A stretch of DNA of 64,000 nt from JABDBE01 sp049585795 (lineage in GTDB: Bacteria; Acidobacteriota; Terriglobia; Terriglobales; Acidobacteriaceae). Within the stretch, counting starts at the first letter, position 1; each line of letters opens with the position of its first letter. This document shows, one piece after another, positions 1 through 8,535 of this stretch. The position numbers and the translations under genes were made by a program. The notes below the pieces were generated by a model, which worked only from the letters and a program-made list of their open reading frames with translations, was not told the DNA's origin and did not search any database. Location: assembly GCA_049585795.1 (NCBI GenBank), contig JBAVAQ010000067.1:122826-186825 (forward strand), in the 5' to 3' direction.

Positions 1-336
1 CTGCTCCAGGGCTGGCGACGCTACAAAGATTATCCCGATCCGCGCGTGCGTCAGCGGTTTGCGCGTGAAATGAAAAAGCTCAGCAGTGCTTACAATGCGG
101 CGCTCTGGGTGATGGAGCGAGAATTCAAGAAAGTCAATCGAAGCGTGAGTGAGCAGATTCACAAACTGCGCCGCGAAGTCGAAAAGGAATTCCCGGTCAT
201 CGCCCGCCTTAGCGCCGCGTCGCTGGGGCCGATTTTGTTGTGGTCGGCACGGCGAGAGGAAAACCGCTTGGCCGCAGGAGGCACTTACGAACCTCCTACG
301 ATGATCGATCGCCGCAATTGGGTTTCGGTCTCATAG
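1..336 (+). CDS. C-terminal part of a protein cut by the window edge (possibly a radical SAM protein)
   Basis: The frame is open from the first base and ends at a TAG at 334-336, so only the last 111 residues of a longer protein are visible. The fragment is rich in basic and aromatic residues, with a helical stretch (AYNAALWVMEREF) and the ending TYEPPTMIDRRNW. No catalytic motif lies in this part. From memory it resembles the tail of B12-binding/radical SAM proteins of Acidobacteriota, but this is a weak recollection and not a motif match. A GTG at 46 could be taken for a start, but the frame continues upstream of it, so it is probably internal. Confidence 0.5.
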   Translation: MLQGWRRYKDYPDPRVRQRFAREMKKLSSAYNAALWVMEREFKKVNRSVSEQIHKLRREVEKEFPVIARLSAASLGPILLWSARREENRLAAGGTYEPPTMIDRRNWVSVS

Positions 337-395
337 AGGCACCCTTTCGCGGACCGAATCGCCTTGACGGGAAACAAGCTTTTCAAACAGAAAGG

Positions 396-415
396 GCCGG
401 CGGAGGCGAGCCGGC
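396..415 (-). terminator. Possible terminator hairpin after the CRP-family gene
   Basis: GCCGGC at 396-401 pairs with GCCGGC at 410-415 around an 8-base loop. Read on the minus strand it follows the stop of the regulator gene (432) and is followed by a pyrimidine-rich CCCTTTCTGTTTG stretch. The stem is short and the T tract imperfect, so it may not be a strong terminator. Confidence 0.35.
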
Positions 416-431
416 GCATCAGAGATTTCTT

Positions 432-1133
432 CTACGCAGTAATGAGAGATTCCAAGGCAACCCGGTTGGGGATCACTAGTGTGCAGCCGTTCTGCTGAAT
501 GAGATGCTGCTTCTTGAAGCCCGCGAAAAGGCGACTGACCGTCTCGCGCGAGGTGCCAATCATCTGTCCGATCTCTTCATGAGTCAAAGCCATCTTGACT
601 TGGCTCGGGTTCTTGGACTCAGTGTTCTGATCGAGCCATCCCACCAGCAATCGAGCTAACTTTTCGCTGGCGGAGTCGGAAAGGATCAGGTCACGGATTT
701 CGCGGCAGGTCCCGGCGTAATCCTGGCTGATGTGTTGCGTCACCCAGAGAGCGAGCTCGCCGTGCAGACGCATGAGGCGTAGCAAGTCGCACTGACGTAG
801 AAAGCTGACCTCGCAGGGTTCCTGCGTCTCGGCCGTAGCTTCATACGGGCGTGTGGAAACCACGGCGGCAACGCCCAATGGGCACCCGGCCTCGACAATG
901 CGCAGAATCAGCGTTCTGCCATCACTGCCGCAAATGGAAAGCTTCACCCGCCCGCGACGCACAATGAACACCCCTCGCGGCGCCTGTCCTTCGGCGAACA
1001 AAACCGCTCCGGTAGGGTAGGTGGTGGTGATTGCCTGTTGCTCCAAGGCATCGGCTAGGGATGAAGGAAAATCTCCAATGGTTTTTACCGCTGGCCCAAG
1101 TTTCTGGACGTTATTTACGATATGTGTGGCCAT
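432..1133 (-). CDS. CRP/FNR-family transcriptional regulator with CRP-like recognition helix
   Basis: A 233-residue protein with an N-terminal cyclic-nucleotide-binding-type beta barrel (about residues 25-145), a dimerisation helix, and a C-terminal winged helix. The HTH reads EEIGQMIGTSRETVSRLF. It is very close to the E. coli CRP helix (SRETVGR), keeping the Arg and Glu positions that read TGTGA, whereas FNR lacks that Arg. The usual cAMP-pocket residues (GE and RS in CRP) are not visible in LGVAAVVSTRPYEATAE, and there is no N-terminal Cys cluster, so the ligand is unknown. The start ATG at 1133 has GGAGG just upstream; the frame is open further upstream but that part looks non-coding. TGTGA-N6-TCACC lies in its own upstream region (1320-1335), which suggests autoregulation. 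Confidence 0.9.
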   Translation of the reverse strand: MATHIVNNVQKLGPAVKTIGDFPSSLADALEQQAITTTYPTGAVLFAEGQAPRGVFIVRRGRVKLSICGSDGRTLILRIVEAGCPLGVAAVVSTRPYEATAETQEPCEVSFLRQCDLLRLMRLHGELALWVTQHISQDYAGTCREIRDLILSDSASEKLARLLVGWLDQNTESKNPSQVKMALTHEEIGQMIGTSRETVSRLFAGFKKQHLIQQNGCTLVIPNRVALESLITA

Positions 1134-1306
1134 GTGGTGCCTCCGCTCACAGCTGACTTTGGCACGTATCTGGCCACGTTTCACGCTGAGCACGGGGTAC
1201 GACCCAGACATCCGTAAGTGTAATAAAATAAATCTGTTTTGCTCGTTAACTATCGGACCGAAGGCCGCCGGTGGTCTATTAATGTCCCGGTCCGAACTGC
1301 GTACTT

Positions 1307-1335
1307 TCACACAGCAATGTGTGATCCCCATCACC
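1307..1335 (-). promoter_or_regulatory. CRP-type palindrome upstream of the regulator gene
   Basis: TGTGA at 1320-1324, six bases, then TCACC at 1331-1335 (9 of 10 consensus positions). It overlaps a perfect inverted repeat TCACACA-GCAA-TGTGTGA at 1307-1324. It lies about 190 bases upstream of the regulator start at 1133, and downstream of the sensor kinase gene end. Confidence 0.5.
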
Positions 1336-1402
1336 GATCGCTTGGTTATGTGTCCAGAGTAACGTGATCCCGGGGCTTGCTTTTCCACTGAAGATTGAGA
1401 CC

Positions 1403-3400
1403 TTACCCCAACGTCGCCTGAATCGTGTTCAGCAAAGCGGTTCGGCTGAACGGCTTTTCCAGGAGAGTTATGCCGCGTTGCAACATCTCTCGTTCGGCGA
1501 TCAGTTCCCCCGTGTAGCCCGACATGTATACGATCTTGAGGGTGGGGCGAGAGGCGTGCAGGCGCTCAACCAATTCAGGGCCACTCATGCGACGCATGAC
1601 CACATCGGTGAGCAAGAGATCCACTGGCTGGGGATGAGACTCCGCCCATTCGAGCGCGGACTTTCCATCGTCCGCCTCGACCACCGTATAACCGTGTTCT
1701 TGAAGCAGTTGGCGAGTCAAGCTGCGCATGATTTCGTCGTCTTCCACGAGCAGGATCGTGGTCCCTTGCCGTTTCGGGCCCACCGTCTCGACTTCAGACT
1801 TAGATCCGACTCCGATCTTGTGTTCGGCGCAGGGCAGATAGATCTTAAATGTCGTTCCGTGTCCCAGTTCGCTGTAGACCAAAATGTGCCCCGAGCTTTG
1901 CTTCACAATTCCATACACAGTGGCGAGGCCTAGGCCAGTTCCTTTGCCTATGTCCTTGGTAGTGAAGAAGGGCTCGAAGATGCGCGACATAGTCGCTTCA
2001 TCCATGCCATTGCCAGTGTCGCTCACCGCCAGCAGGATGTATTTTCCCGGTCGCATGGCTTGATTCTGCTCAGCAAATACGTCGTCAAATCTCACCGCGC
2101 CGGTTTCGAGAATAAACTTGCCGCCGTGCGGCATAGCGTCCCGGGCGTTGACCGCGAGGTTGACCACGATCTGGTCGAGCTGGCCCGGGTCGGCCTCGAC
2201 CACCGCCGAGGCTGATCGGGGCACAATGAGAACCTCGACATCGTCACCCAGCAACGGACGCAGCAGCTTGCTGATATCTCTCAAACGCTCGTTCAGGTCA
2301 AGAACCCTGGGCTGGATCGCAGAAGTTCGGCTGAAAGCAAGCAGTTGCTTGGTCAATGAACGTCCGCGCTCGCTTGCCTTCTTAATGTTCTCGACGTATA
2401 CGGATGGTTCTGCAGCAGGATCAATCCGGTCGCGAAGAAATTCGGTGCAGGCGTTGATGATGCCGAGAATATTGTTGAAGTCGTGCGCCACTCCACCTGC
2501 CAGCCGGCCGACCGCCTCCATTTTCTGGGCTTGACGAAGCTGGCTCTCCGACCGTTTCTGCGCTGTGATGTCGCGCGCAATCACAGACGCTCCCACGATT
2601 GCGTCGGCCGTGTCGCGCAAAGGAGACACCGAAATGGAAACGTCCAGGTGACGTCCGTCTTTGGTTATGCGCACCGATTCAAAGTGGTCGATGCTTTCGC
2701 CTCCGGCAATTCTCTGAAGAATCTTTGGGATTTCGTCCGCACGATCACCGGGAGCGAGAACTGAGATGTGTTTGCCGATAACCTCTTCCGAGTCGTATCC
2801 GTAGATGTGCTCGGCTCCTTTATTCCAGCTGGTAATGGTGCCGTTCATGTCCTTGCTAAGGATGGCATCTTCAGAGGAATCAATAATTGAAGCCAACCTG
2901 GCCCGGTATTCCCCAAGTTGCTCGGCCGTTCTCCGATGCAGTTCTTCGTTGGCGCGGCGCAGTTCTTCCGCAATTCGCTTGCGATCGCTGATGTCGCGAA
3001 TCGCGCTCAGCACGATCATCCCATCTTCTGTGGAAACCGGGCTGAGGCTGATCTCGACCGGAAATTCCGAGCCATTCCGCCGTCTCCCGTAAAGATCCAA
3101 ATCCGCACCCATGCGTCGCGTCTTGGGCGCTTGGGCAAAGTTCGCGCGATGCTGGTGGTGCTGGCGGCGATAACTTTCAGGCACCAGTATCTCGATCTTC
3201 TGGCCAATCAACTCATCGCGGCTGTAGCCAAACAGCTCCTGTGCCTGCGAATTGACTTGAATAATGATTCCGTCGCGATTGACAGCAACGATGGCGTCTG
3301 GAAGCGTCTCCAGCAGATCCTTAGAAAGGAAAACCTCAGCCACAGGTGCAGCTGCGCGGATGCGCCTGGGCGACTTGCGTTTAGAGGAAGATCGCGGCAT
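1403..3400 (-). CDS. Hybrid sensor histidine kinase (PAS-PAS-HisKA-HATPase-REC)
   Basis: A 665-residue protein without obvious transmembrane segments, so probably cytosolic. It starts with a basic N-terminus, followed by two PAS domains (about 25-145 and 160-285), each ending in a typical PAC tail (AIRDISDRKR, ARDITAQKR). The kinase core has the H box GGVAHDFNN, an HATPase with N box and glycine-rich DTGNGMD and GKGTGLGL motifs. A C-terminal receiver domain (about 545-665) has VEDDE and the phosphoacceptor in LLLTDVVM. This layout is typical of redox- or light-sensing hybrid kinases. It is encoded upstream of the CRP-like regulator on the same strand but 270 bases away. No cofactor-binding residue can be assigned in the PAS domains, so the signal is unknown. 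Confidence 0.9.
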   Translation of the reverse strand: MPRSSSKRKSPRRIRAAAPVAEVFLSKDLLETLPDAIVAVNRDGIIIQVNSQAQELFGYSRDELIGQKIEILVPESYRRQHHQHRANFAQAPKTRRMGADLDLYGRRRNGSEFPVEISLSPVSTEDGMIVLSAIRDISDRKRIAEELRRANEELHRRTAEQLGEYRARLASIIDSSEDAILSKDMNGTITSWNKGAEHIYGYDSEEVIGKHISVLAPGDRADEIPKILQRIAGGESIDHFESVRITKDGRHLDVSISVSPLRDTADAIVGASVIARDITAQKRSESQLRQAQKMEAVGRLAGGVAHDFNNILGIINACTEFLRDRIDPAAEPSVYVENIKKASERGRSLTKQLLAFSRTSAIQPRVLDLNERLRDISKLLRPLLGDDVEVLIVPRSASAVVEADPGQLDQIVVNLAVNARDAMPHGGKFILETGAVRFDDVFAEQNQAMRPGKYILLAVSDTGNGMDEATMSRIFEPFFTTKDIGKGTGLGLATVYGIVKQSSGHILVYSELGHGTTFKIYLPCAEHKIGVGSKSEVETVGPKRQGTTILLVEDDEIMRSLTRQLLQEHGYTVVEADDGKSALEWAESHPQPVDLLLTDVVMRRMSGPELVERLHASRPTLKIVYMSGYTGELIAEREMLQRGITLLEKPFSRTALLNTIQATLG

Positions 3401-3506
3401 ACAACTCCGATTCGAACTGTCGGTCTTAAATCTATGTCGGAAGCCTCATATCTGTAAAGGCAGAGAGGGGAGAATCATCTTAAGAATGAAATACTTTCAT
3501 GCAGCG

Positions 3507-3544
3507 AGTGAGCTTCCTCACATACCAAGGTGACGTTGCTCACA
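3507..3544. promoter_or_regulatory. Tandem CRP-type palindromes, 22 bp apart
   Basis: AGTGA-N6-TCACA (3507-3522) and GGTGA-N6-TCACA (3529-3544). Each matches 9 of 10 positions of TGTGA-N6-TCACA, and they start exactly 22 bases apart. The pair sits in the divergent region between the sensor kinase (start 3400, minus) and the YwiC-like gene (start 3591, plus). Confidence 0.55.
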
Positions 3545-3590
3545 GCGGCCCTGCGGCGTGTTTGCGAGCCTAGCCCTGGAGTTGCTCTCA

Positions 3591-4492
3591 ATGAATTCAC
3601 AAGAGCTGGACACTACACCCCCCGGCTGTAACAACTAGCGAAAGCACCGCCAAACTCAGTGTCCCTCGGAAAGAACGCCGGCGCGCTCTTGTTTTCCCCC
3701 GTGAGCACGGGGCCTGGGGAATGTTGCTGATTCCCCTCGCGACTGGTGCGGCGGCAGGGTTGCTGGCCGGCGGACGGGTTGCTTCGGTCGTACTCCTGAC
3801 GACGACAGTGCTGGCCCTGTTTTGGCTGAGAACGCCGGTCGAAAGTTTGCTCTGCAGCGGTACGGTCCGCGTTCAGACAGAACACGAGCTTCACTGGGTC
3901 CGCAGCGTCGCGTTGCCCGCTGGCCGCGTTAGCTGCGCTCAGTCTAAGCGCTCTTTTCTGGCAAGGAAAGGACCGCGAGCTAATGCGGATCGGAATGATT
4001 GCTGGCGTCGCCTTTGCGGCACAAATAATTCTCAAGAAGCTGGGGCGAACAACGAGGATGGCCGCCGAATTTGTCGGTGCCGTGGCCCTAACCTCAACCG
4101 CGGCCGCCGCGTACTATGTGGCCACGGGACGCCTGGATGCGAGAGCCTGGATGTTGTGGCTGGTCAACTGGCTGTTCGCCGTCGATCAGATCCACTTCGT
4201 CTGGCTCAGAATCCGTGGGGCGCGAACCAAGGAACTCGGCGAAAAGTTCAAGATCGGCTGGAGCTTTCTGGCGGGACAGATGATCCTGGCTGCGATATTG
4301 GCACTCGCGTATGATCTCGGCTGGTTACCAGAATTGGCATTGATCGCATTCGCCCCGCTTCTCTTTCGTGGCTTCGTTTGGTTCGCCAAAGGGCCTCAAC
4401 CACTTGTTGTCCGTCAATTAGGCTGGACGGAACTCGCCCATGCGCTGGTCTTTGGTTTACTCCTAAGCGTCAGTTTCACCTTCGTGCGTTAG
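3591..4492 (+). pseudogene. YwiC-like membrane protein gene broken by two +1 frameshifts
   Basis: Translation in three successive frames rebuilds one YwiC-like integral membrane protein. From the ATG at 3591 the frame stops at 3638. The family signature FPREHGAWGMLL and the next helices lie in another frame (about 3640-3915). The rest (LAALAALSL..., RTTRMAAE..., the YVATGRLDARAW region and later helices) lies in a third frame to the TAG at 4490-4492. Removing one C from the run of six at 3618-3623 and one C from the CCC at 3916-3918 restores a continuous protein of about 299 residues with several hydrophobic segments. Both lesions are single extra Cs, so sequencing or assembly error is possible, but long coding regions elsewhere in the window are intact. 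The function of YwiC-like proteins is not established. Confidence 0.7.
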
Positions 4493-4524
4493 CTCGAGGA
4501 ATGCGGACCCACCTAAACGTGCTG

Positions 4525-4551
4525 TCACCTCGGCAGGTGAGCAACTGCACC
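4525..4551. promoter_or_regulatory. Weak CRP-like half-sites upstream of the ABM-domain gene
   Basis: TCACC (4525-4529), six bases, GGTGA (4536-4540), six bases, GCACC (4547-4551). The alternating orientation and 11-base period are the same as at 3507-3544, but the last half-site is poor. The next gene starts at 4705. Confidence 0.25.
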
Positions 4552-4704
4552 GCGACGGCAGTCGTTCATCACTGCATTGGTTCGACCGATCGTGGTAGGT
4601 TTGCTTCGGCCTGAGCTCCCGACTTTCGCAAAACCGAAGTTCTTTGAGCCGAGAGCCCCCGCTTCGCACCTGTTCTTAATCTCAAACAGAAAAGGAGCAC
4701 TCCG

Positions 4705-5031
4705 ATGTTTGCACGTATTCTTGATTTCGAAGTGAAACCGGAAAAGAAAGAAGAATTCGTGAAAGTGATGAAGAACCAAGTCCTTCCCATCCTCAAAAAG
4801 CAGACGGGCTTTTTGGAGATTCTGCCATTTTTCCCGGACAAGGCGACAGAGCACAAAGCGTTGACGATCAGCCTGTGGACGACTAAGCAGGATGCCGAGC
4901 GCTACGAGAGGGAGTCCTATGGCAGGATTTTTGACATCCTGAAGCCATTCCTGGCCACGCCCGTGGTCGTGAACCAGTACAACCTCGAGACTGCGCTCTG
5001 CGAGCGCTTTGTCGAGACCATGGTGGCGTGA
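4705..5031 (+). CDS. Antibiotic biosynthesis monooxygenase (ABM) domain protein
   Basis: A 108-residue single-domain protein with the ferredoxin-like ABM/dimeric alpha-beta barrel pattern: MFARILDFEVKPEKKEEF, then a helix, then GFLEILPFF and ALTISLWTTKQDAERY. Such proteins act as small cofactor-free oxygenases, haem-degrading enzymes or stress proteins; the sequence does not say which. AAAGGAG lies upstream of the ATG. The gene stands alone and ends at a strong terminator (5050-5083). Confidence 0.75.
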   Translation: MFARILDFEVKPEKKEEFVKVMKNQVLPILKKQTGFLEILPFFPDKATEHKALTISLWTTKQDAERYERESYGRIFDILKPFLATPVVVNQYNLETALCERFVETMVA

Positions 5032-5049
5032 GCCGACGCACCACAGTCG

Positions 5050-5083
5050 AAAACCCCGGGGCAGCGCTTCGGGGTTTTCTTTT
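5050..5083 (+). terminator. Rho-independent terminator
   Basis: AAAACCCCG (5050-5058) pairs with CGGGGTTTT (5070-5078), followed by CTTTT. It lies 18 bases after the stop of the ABM-domain gene. Confidence 0.85.
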
Positions 5084-5201
5084 GTAATCCTTGCAGGATT
5101 GCCGGGCAAAGCTGGTCAGCAACGGGAAATCACCATGTTTTCAAGCTATCGGTGAATCTTGCCGATAACCCTATTGCACTTTCCAGAGCAGGCTTTCCGT
5201 C

Positions 5202-6161
5202 ATGCAAAATCGGTTCACGCGTCCGCTGTTGACCTTATTTCTGACCGCGACTGTCTACGCCAGCAACCTCGTCCCCGGGCAAACCACTCAGAGCCCTTCA
5301 GAAGAGTCCTCGACTCCGACCTATCGCAGCAACGTTTCCGAAGTACGTCTGGTGTTTTTCGCGACAGACGAACACAATCAAGCGATCGAAGGACTTCAGA
5401 AGGACGATTTTGCCGTCGTTGACAGTGAGATGGTGATTCGCGACTTTCGCAGCTTCGCCCGCCTGGGCTTGACCCAACTCGATGTCATCGTGTTGATGGA
5501 TTCCAGCGAGTCCGTCCTGCCCCATTTCGAAGAAGAGATCGGAGGTGTTGAACAATTGATTTCAGACTCGCCGTGGAGTCCCGAAGACAACCTATCCGTT
5601 CTGGCATTCAGCGGCATAGAAGCGCATTTCGTCTGCGTAGGAAATTGTCGCAGTTCGTTTGCCGCCGATCGAATTGTCTTTTTGCCCAGAGGAGGAGCAA
5701 CGCCATTATTTGACGCAATCGAAATTGCGGCCAACTTCCTTATACAACGAAGGCAACCAGATGTTTGGCCGGTCATCATTCTGTTCTCCGATGGCGACGA
5801 CACCATCAGCAAAACTTCATTCCGCGAGGCGTTGGAAAAAATACGGGCCAGCGAGGCGCAGGTTTATACCATCGACCTTAACCCTCCCGGTCAAGTGTCA
5901 AGCGGGAGTGCGACGCTGCAAAGGATTGCCGATGAATCAGGCGGCCGCTGGGTACCCATCACCGAAGGCGCGGCGAGAATCTTTAACGATGTCATTAGCG
6001 ACCTGCATTCCGCCCGCGTAGTTACCTACGTGCGACCGCAGTCAAACTCGGACTTTCACTCAGTTCGCATTTTTCCTACTCGCAATCTGAAATTGCAATT
6101 CCGCTGCCGCCGCGGTTATTACAGCCGCTCGGGTGGCGACCGTCTGGAGGATGGCCCGTGA
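5202..6161 (+). CDS. Secreted VWFA-related acidobacterial domain protein
   Basis: A 319-residue protein with an N-terminal signal peptide (about residues 1-27, basic start then a hydrophobic stretch). A beta-rich segment (RLVFFATDEHNQAIEGLQKDDF) is typical of the acidobacterial VWFA-related family, and is followed by a von Willebrand A fold with the MIDAS motif DSSES in VIVLMDSSESV. A second metal-site region is GGATPLFDA and a third is LFSDGDD. The protein is probably periplasmic or surface-exposed; the binding partner is unknown. The stop overlaps the GTG start of the next gene by four bases, so the two are translationally coupled. Confidence 0.85.
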   Translation: MQNRFTRPLLTLFLTATVYASNLVPGQTTQSPSEESSTPTYRSNVSEVRLVFFATDEHNQAIEGLQKDDFAVVDSEMVIRDFRSFARLGLTQLDVIVLMDSSESVLPHFEEEIGGVEQLISDSPWSPEDNLSVLAFSGIEAHFVCVGNCRSSFAADRIVFLPRGGATPLFDAIEIAANFLIQRRQPDVWPVIILFSDGDDTISKTSFREALEKIRASEAQVYTIDLNPPGQVSSGSATLQRIADESGGRWVPITEGAARIFNDVISDLHSARVVTYVRPQSNSDFHSVRIFPTRNLKLQFRCRRGYYSRSGGDRLEDGP

Positions 6162-6589
6162 AACAAATCTGTTTGCTGATTGCTTTGTCTTGTATTTCGC
6201 CGCTGCTCCAGGGGCAAGCCGGACCCTATCGACACGGCACCGTGGTCAGAATGCACATGGGCGACTGCATTCTGGCGCACCACGGATTTATGCTGGCGTT
6301 TGGCGGCCCGACCATGCCACCGGATCAGGAGCCCTGCCCGGAATACACCCTGGTATCCGACAACGTCGTGTTCGTTATCGTCGGAAAGATGTCGAAGCAG
6401 CTGATTCCGCTAGCGGAAACCATCGCATTCCATTTATCCAACAACGAGCTTGCGGTTCGCGTGGATGACGCCAACCACGAAGTAAAGTTCACCATCAAGG
6501 AAATGATGCTTCGCCCAGACTGGGAACGCGTGCAGCGGCACATCGAAGAAAAAACGCGGTCTGCGGATGCTCGTGACCCGGAGCGATGA
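6158..6589 (+). CDS. Secreted hypothetical protein
   Basis: A 143-residue protein starting at a GTG that overlaps the previous stop (GTGA). A signal peptide is visible (KQICLLIALSCISPLLQGQA), and the mature part is small, polar and rich in His, Cys and Met near its start. No family was recognised. Coupling to the VWFA-domain protein suggests a shared envelope role. Confidence 0.7.
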   Translation: MKQICLLIALSCISPLLQGQAGPYRHGTVVRMHMGDCILAHHGFMLAFGGPTMPPDQEPCPEYTLVSDNVVFVIVGKMSKQLIPLAETIAFHLSNNELAVRVDDANHEVKFTIKEMMLRPDWERVQRHIEEKTRSADARDPER

Positions 6590-6604
6590 AGATTCCCAAG
6601 ATGC

Positions 6605-7255
6605 TCATGGACGAGGTCCCGCGTGCTTGCGTTCCTCCCAAGCCTCACGCGAGATACGATCCATAGAAAAAAGATCTGAAGTACGGACATACCATCCCGA
6701 GCCATGCATGCGCCCAATCAGCTTTAATTTAGGCGTGTCGATATAATGCTTGGCAGGGTCGATAACGAATTCTTCTCGCACATGCATTGCCAGCACCCGC
6801 CCAAGCACCAGGCCACTTTCCGGACCCAATTCGACAATTTGCAGCAGTTCGCATTCCATCGATACTGGGCTTTCTGCGATGCGCGGTGGTTTTATATATA
6901 AAGACGGCACTGCAGTGAGTCCAGCGTGAGCGAGTTCATTGATACCATGCTCAAACTCGATAGCGGTGATATTCATGGCTGCGGCGGTTTCTTCGGAGAC
7001 GAGGTTGACCACGAACTGCCTTGTGTCGCGAATATTGCGTCGCGTGTCCTTCGGCCGAACATGCTCGTGGCTGCCGACGCCGATACCGACAACCGGAGGA
7101 TCGCCCGCAAAAGCGTTAAAGAAGGAGAATGGCGCAGCATTTAGCTCGCCCTTCAAATCCTGGCTCACAACCCAGGCAATCGGGCGTGGAACGACCGTCG
7201 ACACCAAGAGTTTGTACCGCTCTTTAGCCGAGATCGTGGCGAAGTCAAACAGCAT
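6605..7255 (-). CDS. Flavin reductase-like (FMN-binding split-barrel) protein
   Basis: A 216-residue protein of the flavin reductase/DIM6-NTAB family. Hallmarks are the start YKLLVSTVVPRPIAWVVSQD, the FMN-site region NAAPFSFFNAFAGDPPVVGIG and DTRRNIRDTRQFVVNLVSEE. These enzymes bind FMN and either reduce it with NAD(P)H or act as flavoproteins in aromatic or xenobiotic chemistry; the substrate cannot be read here. The ATG at 7255 was chosen because AGGAGG lies 7 bases upstream; a longer frame to 7318 has no such site. It is convergent with the small secreted gene and divergent from the sensor kinase at 7518. Confidence 0.85.
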   Translation of the reverse strand: MLFDFATISAKERYKLLVSTVVPRPIAWVVSQDLKGELNAAPFSFFNAFAGDPPVVGIGVGSHEHVRPKDTRRNIRDTRQFVVNLVSEETAAAMNITAIEFEHGINELAHAGLTAVPSLYIKPPRIAESPVSMECELLQIVELGPESGLVLGRVLAMHVREEFVIDPAKHYIDTPKLKLIGRMHGSGWYVRTSDLFSMDRISREAWEERKHAGPRP

Positions 7256-7517
7256 GCGGGCCCTCCTGAAGTCGACGATCCGTAAGTGCCAGCCTACCAA
7301 AGGAATCGAATTGGCCACAATTCAATGCTCGGTGACGTCGGGCGTGTGGCCTCCTGGGGCGTTGTGACCTAAGCGCCTTTCTGAAGGTCAGGACCGCCGA
7401 AACCAGCGACTCCTGTGGCCCGCGCCGCACCTATCGGGGTGATCCGCGTCACTGCCTCCGCGTCCGATCCGTTCCATGTTGTATGAGGATGCATCCGCAT
7501 TGGACAGAGGCGCGACC

Positions 7518-8528
7518 ATGTTGGATGTGCTAAGGAGCATTTTGCGCGTCTTGGAGACATTGAAAAGCAACCTCGAATTGCGGACGGCAAACTACTGTTT
7601 CCCCCTGACCTTCGGCCTCCTGCTGGTGATGTTCGTGGTGTGGAGGCTTCAACGCCGCGAATGGGAACGAGTTTCCGCCGCTCTCAAACAAGCGATTGCG
7701 GCGCAGCAGCATTTGGAGCATGAGCGCGATCAGGCACAGGAAGAACTTTTTCGCCGGCTTTACGAAGATCGTGAGTTGAACAAGGAGAAGTTCCAGTTCC
7801 AAGCCCAGCTCGCCGAATACGAGAAGTACTCTACGCTGGCTCAACTGGCGCTGGGTGCGGCGCATGGGATTAACAACCCGCTGCTCGGCATCCTATCGCA
7901 CCTGGAACTCGAGCTCAAGAGCGCGACTGATCCCGAGCAGCGCTGGGAAATTGAGCAATGCATTGCCGGCACCAAGCGCATTTCTGCCACCTTAAGGGGG
8001 CTGGTGAACTACGCTCGTCCGGGCCCACTGGTGTTGAGCAATCTGAGCTTGCATCGTTTAGTGGCCGACACGCTCAGCTTTCTTGAAGGCCAGCCCGCGC
8101 TGCGCGGCAAACGAACCGAGAACCAGGTGCCCGAGGACTTACCCCACATTCTGGCTGATTCCAATCAGCTTTCGCAGGTGCTGATGAATCTGCTGATCAA
8201 CGCGGCGGAAGCGACACCTGACCGAGGACGTATCACGATTTCCGCTGAACGAGTTAGCTCCGGAGACGGTATTGAAATCCGCGTTAGCGACACCGGCTGT
8301 GGCATTCCCCCCGATATTCTGCCGCACGTCTTTGAGCCTTTCTTCACCACCAAGGGGGGCAAAGGCACAGGTCTTGGACTCAGCATTAGTCACACCTACG
8401 TGCGCAGAAACAAGGGTGCCATTCGAATCGATAGCGAGTTGAAACGGGGAACAACGGTCACCATCACGCTGCCGATCCGGCAGGGGGAATCACGCAACGC
8501 CAAAGAAGAAGTTGAAGTCGTAGTTTGA
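7518..8528 (+). CDS. Sensor histidine kinase with one N-terminal membrane helix
   Basis: A 336-residue protein with a hydrophobic segment (FPLTFGLLLVMFVVW, about residues 30-45) and a coiled-coil linker (about 50-110). It then has a HisKA domain with the phosphoacceptor in ALGAAHGINNPL and an HATPase with DTGCGIP and GKGTGLGL. There is no large extracytoplasmic sensor domain, so the input may come from the coiled coil or a partner. I prefer the ATG at 7518 (GAGG upstream) over one at 7476. It lies 7 bases before an NtrC-type regulator, its obvious cognate. Confidence 0.85.
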   Translation: MLDVLRSILRVLETLKSNLELRTANYCFPLTFGLLLVMFVVWRLQRREWERVSAALKQAIAAQQHLEHERDQAQEELFRRLYEDRELNKEKFQFQAQLAEYEKYSTLAQLALGAAHGINNPLLGILSHLELELKSATDPEQRWEIEQCIAGTKRISATLRGLVNYARPGPLVLSNLSLHRLVADTLSFLEGQPALRGKRTENQVPEDLPHILADSNQLSQVLMNLLINAAEATPDRGRITISAERVSSGDGIEIRVSDTGCGIPPDILPHVFEPFFTTKGGKGTGLGLSISHTYVRRNKGAIRIDSELKRGTTVTITLPIRQGESRNAKEEVEVVV

Positions 8529-8535
8529 GAGGACC

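Noticed and set aside
1134..1388. 85-residue N-terminal extension of the CRP-like regulator
   Set aside because: ATG 1133 has a GGAGG site and starts the family fold; the upstream part holds a CRP-type site and is not protein-like.
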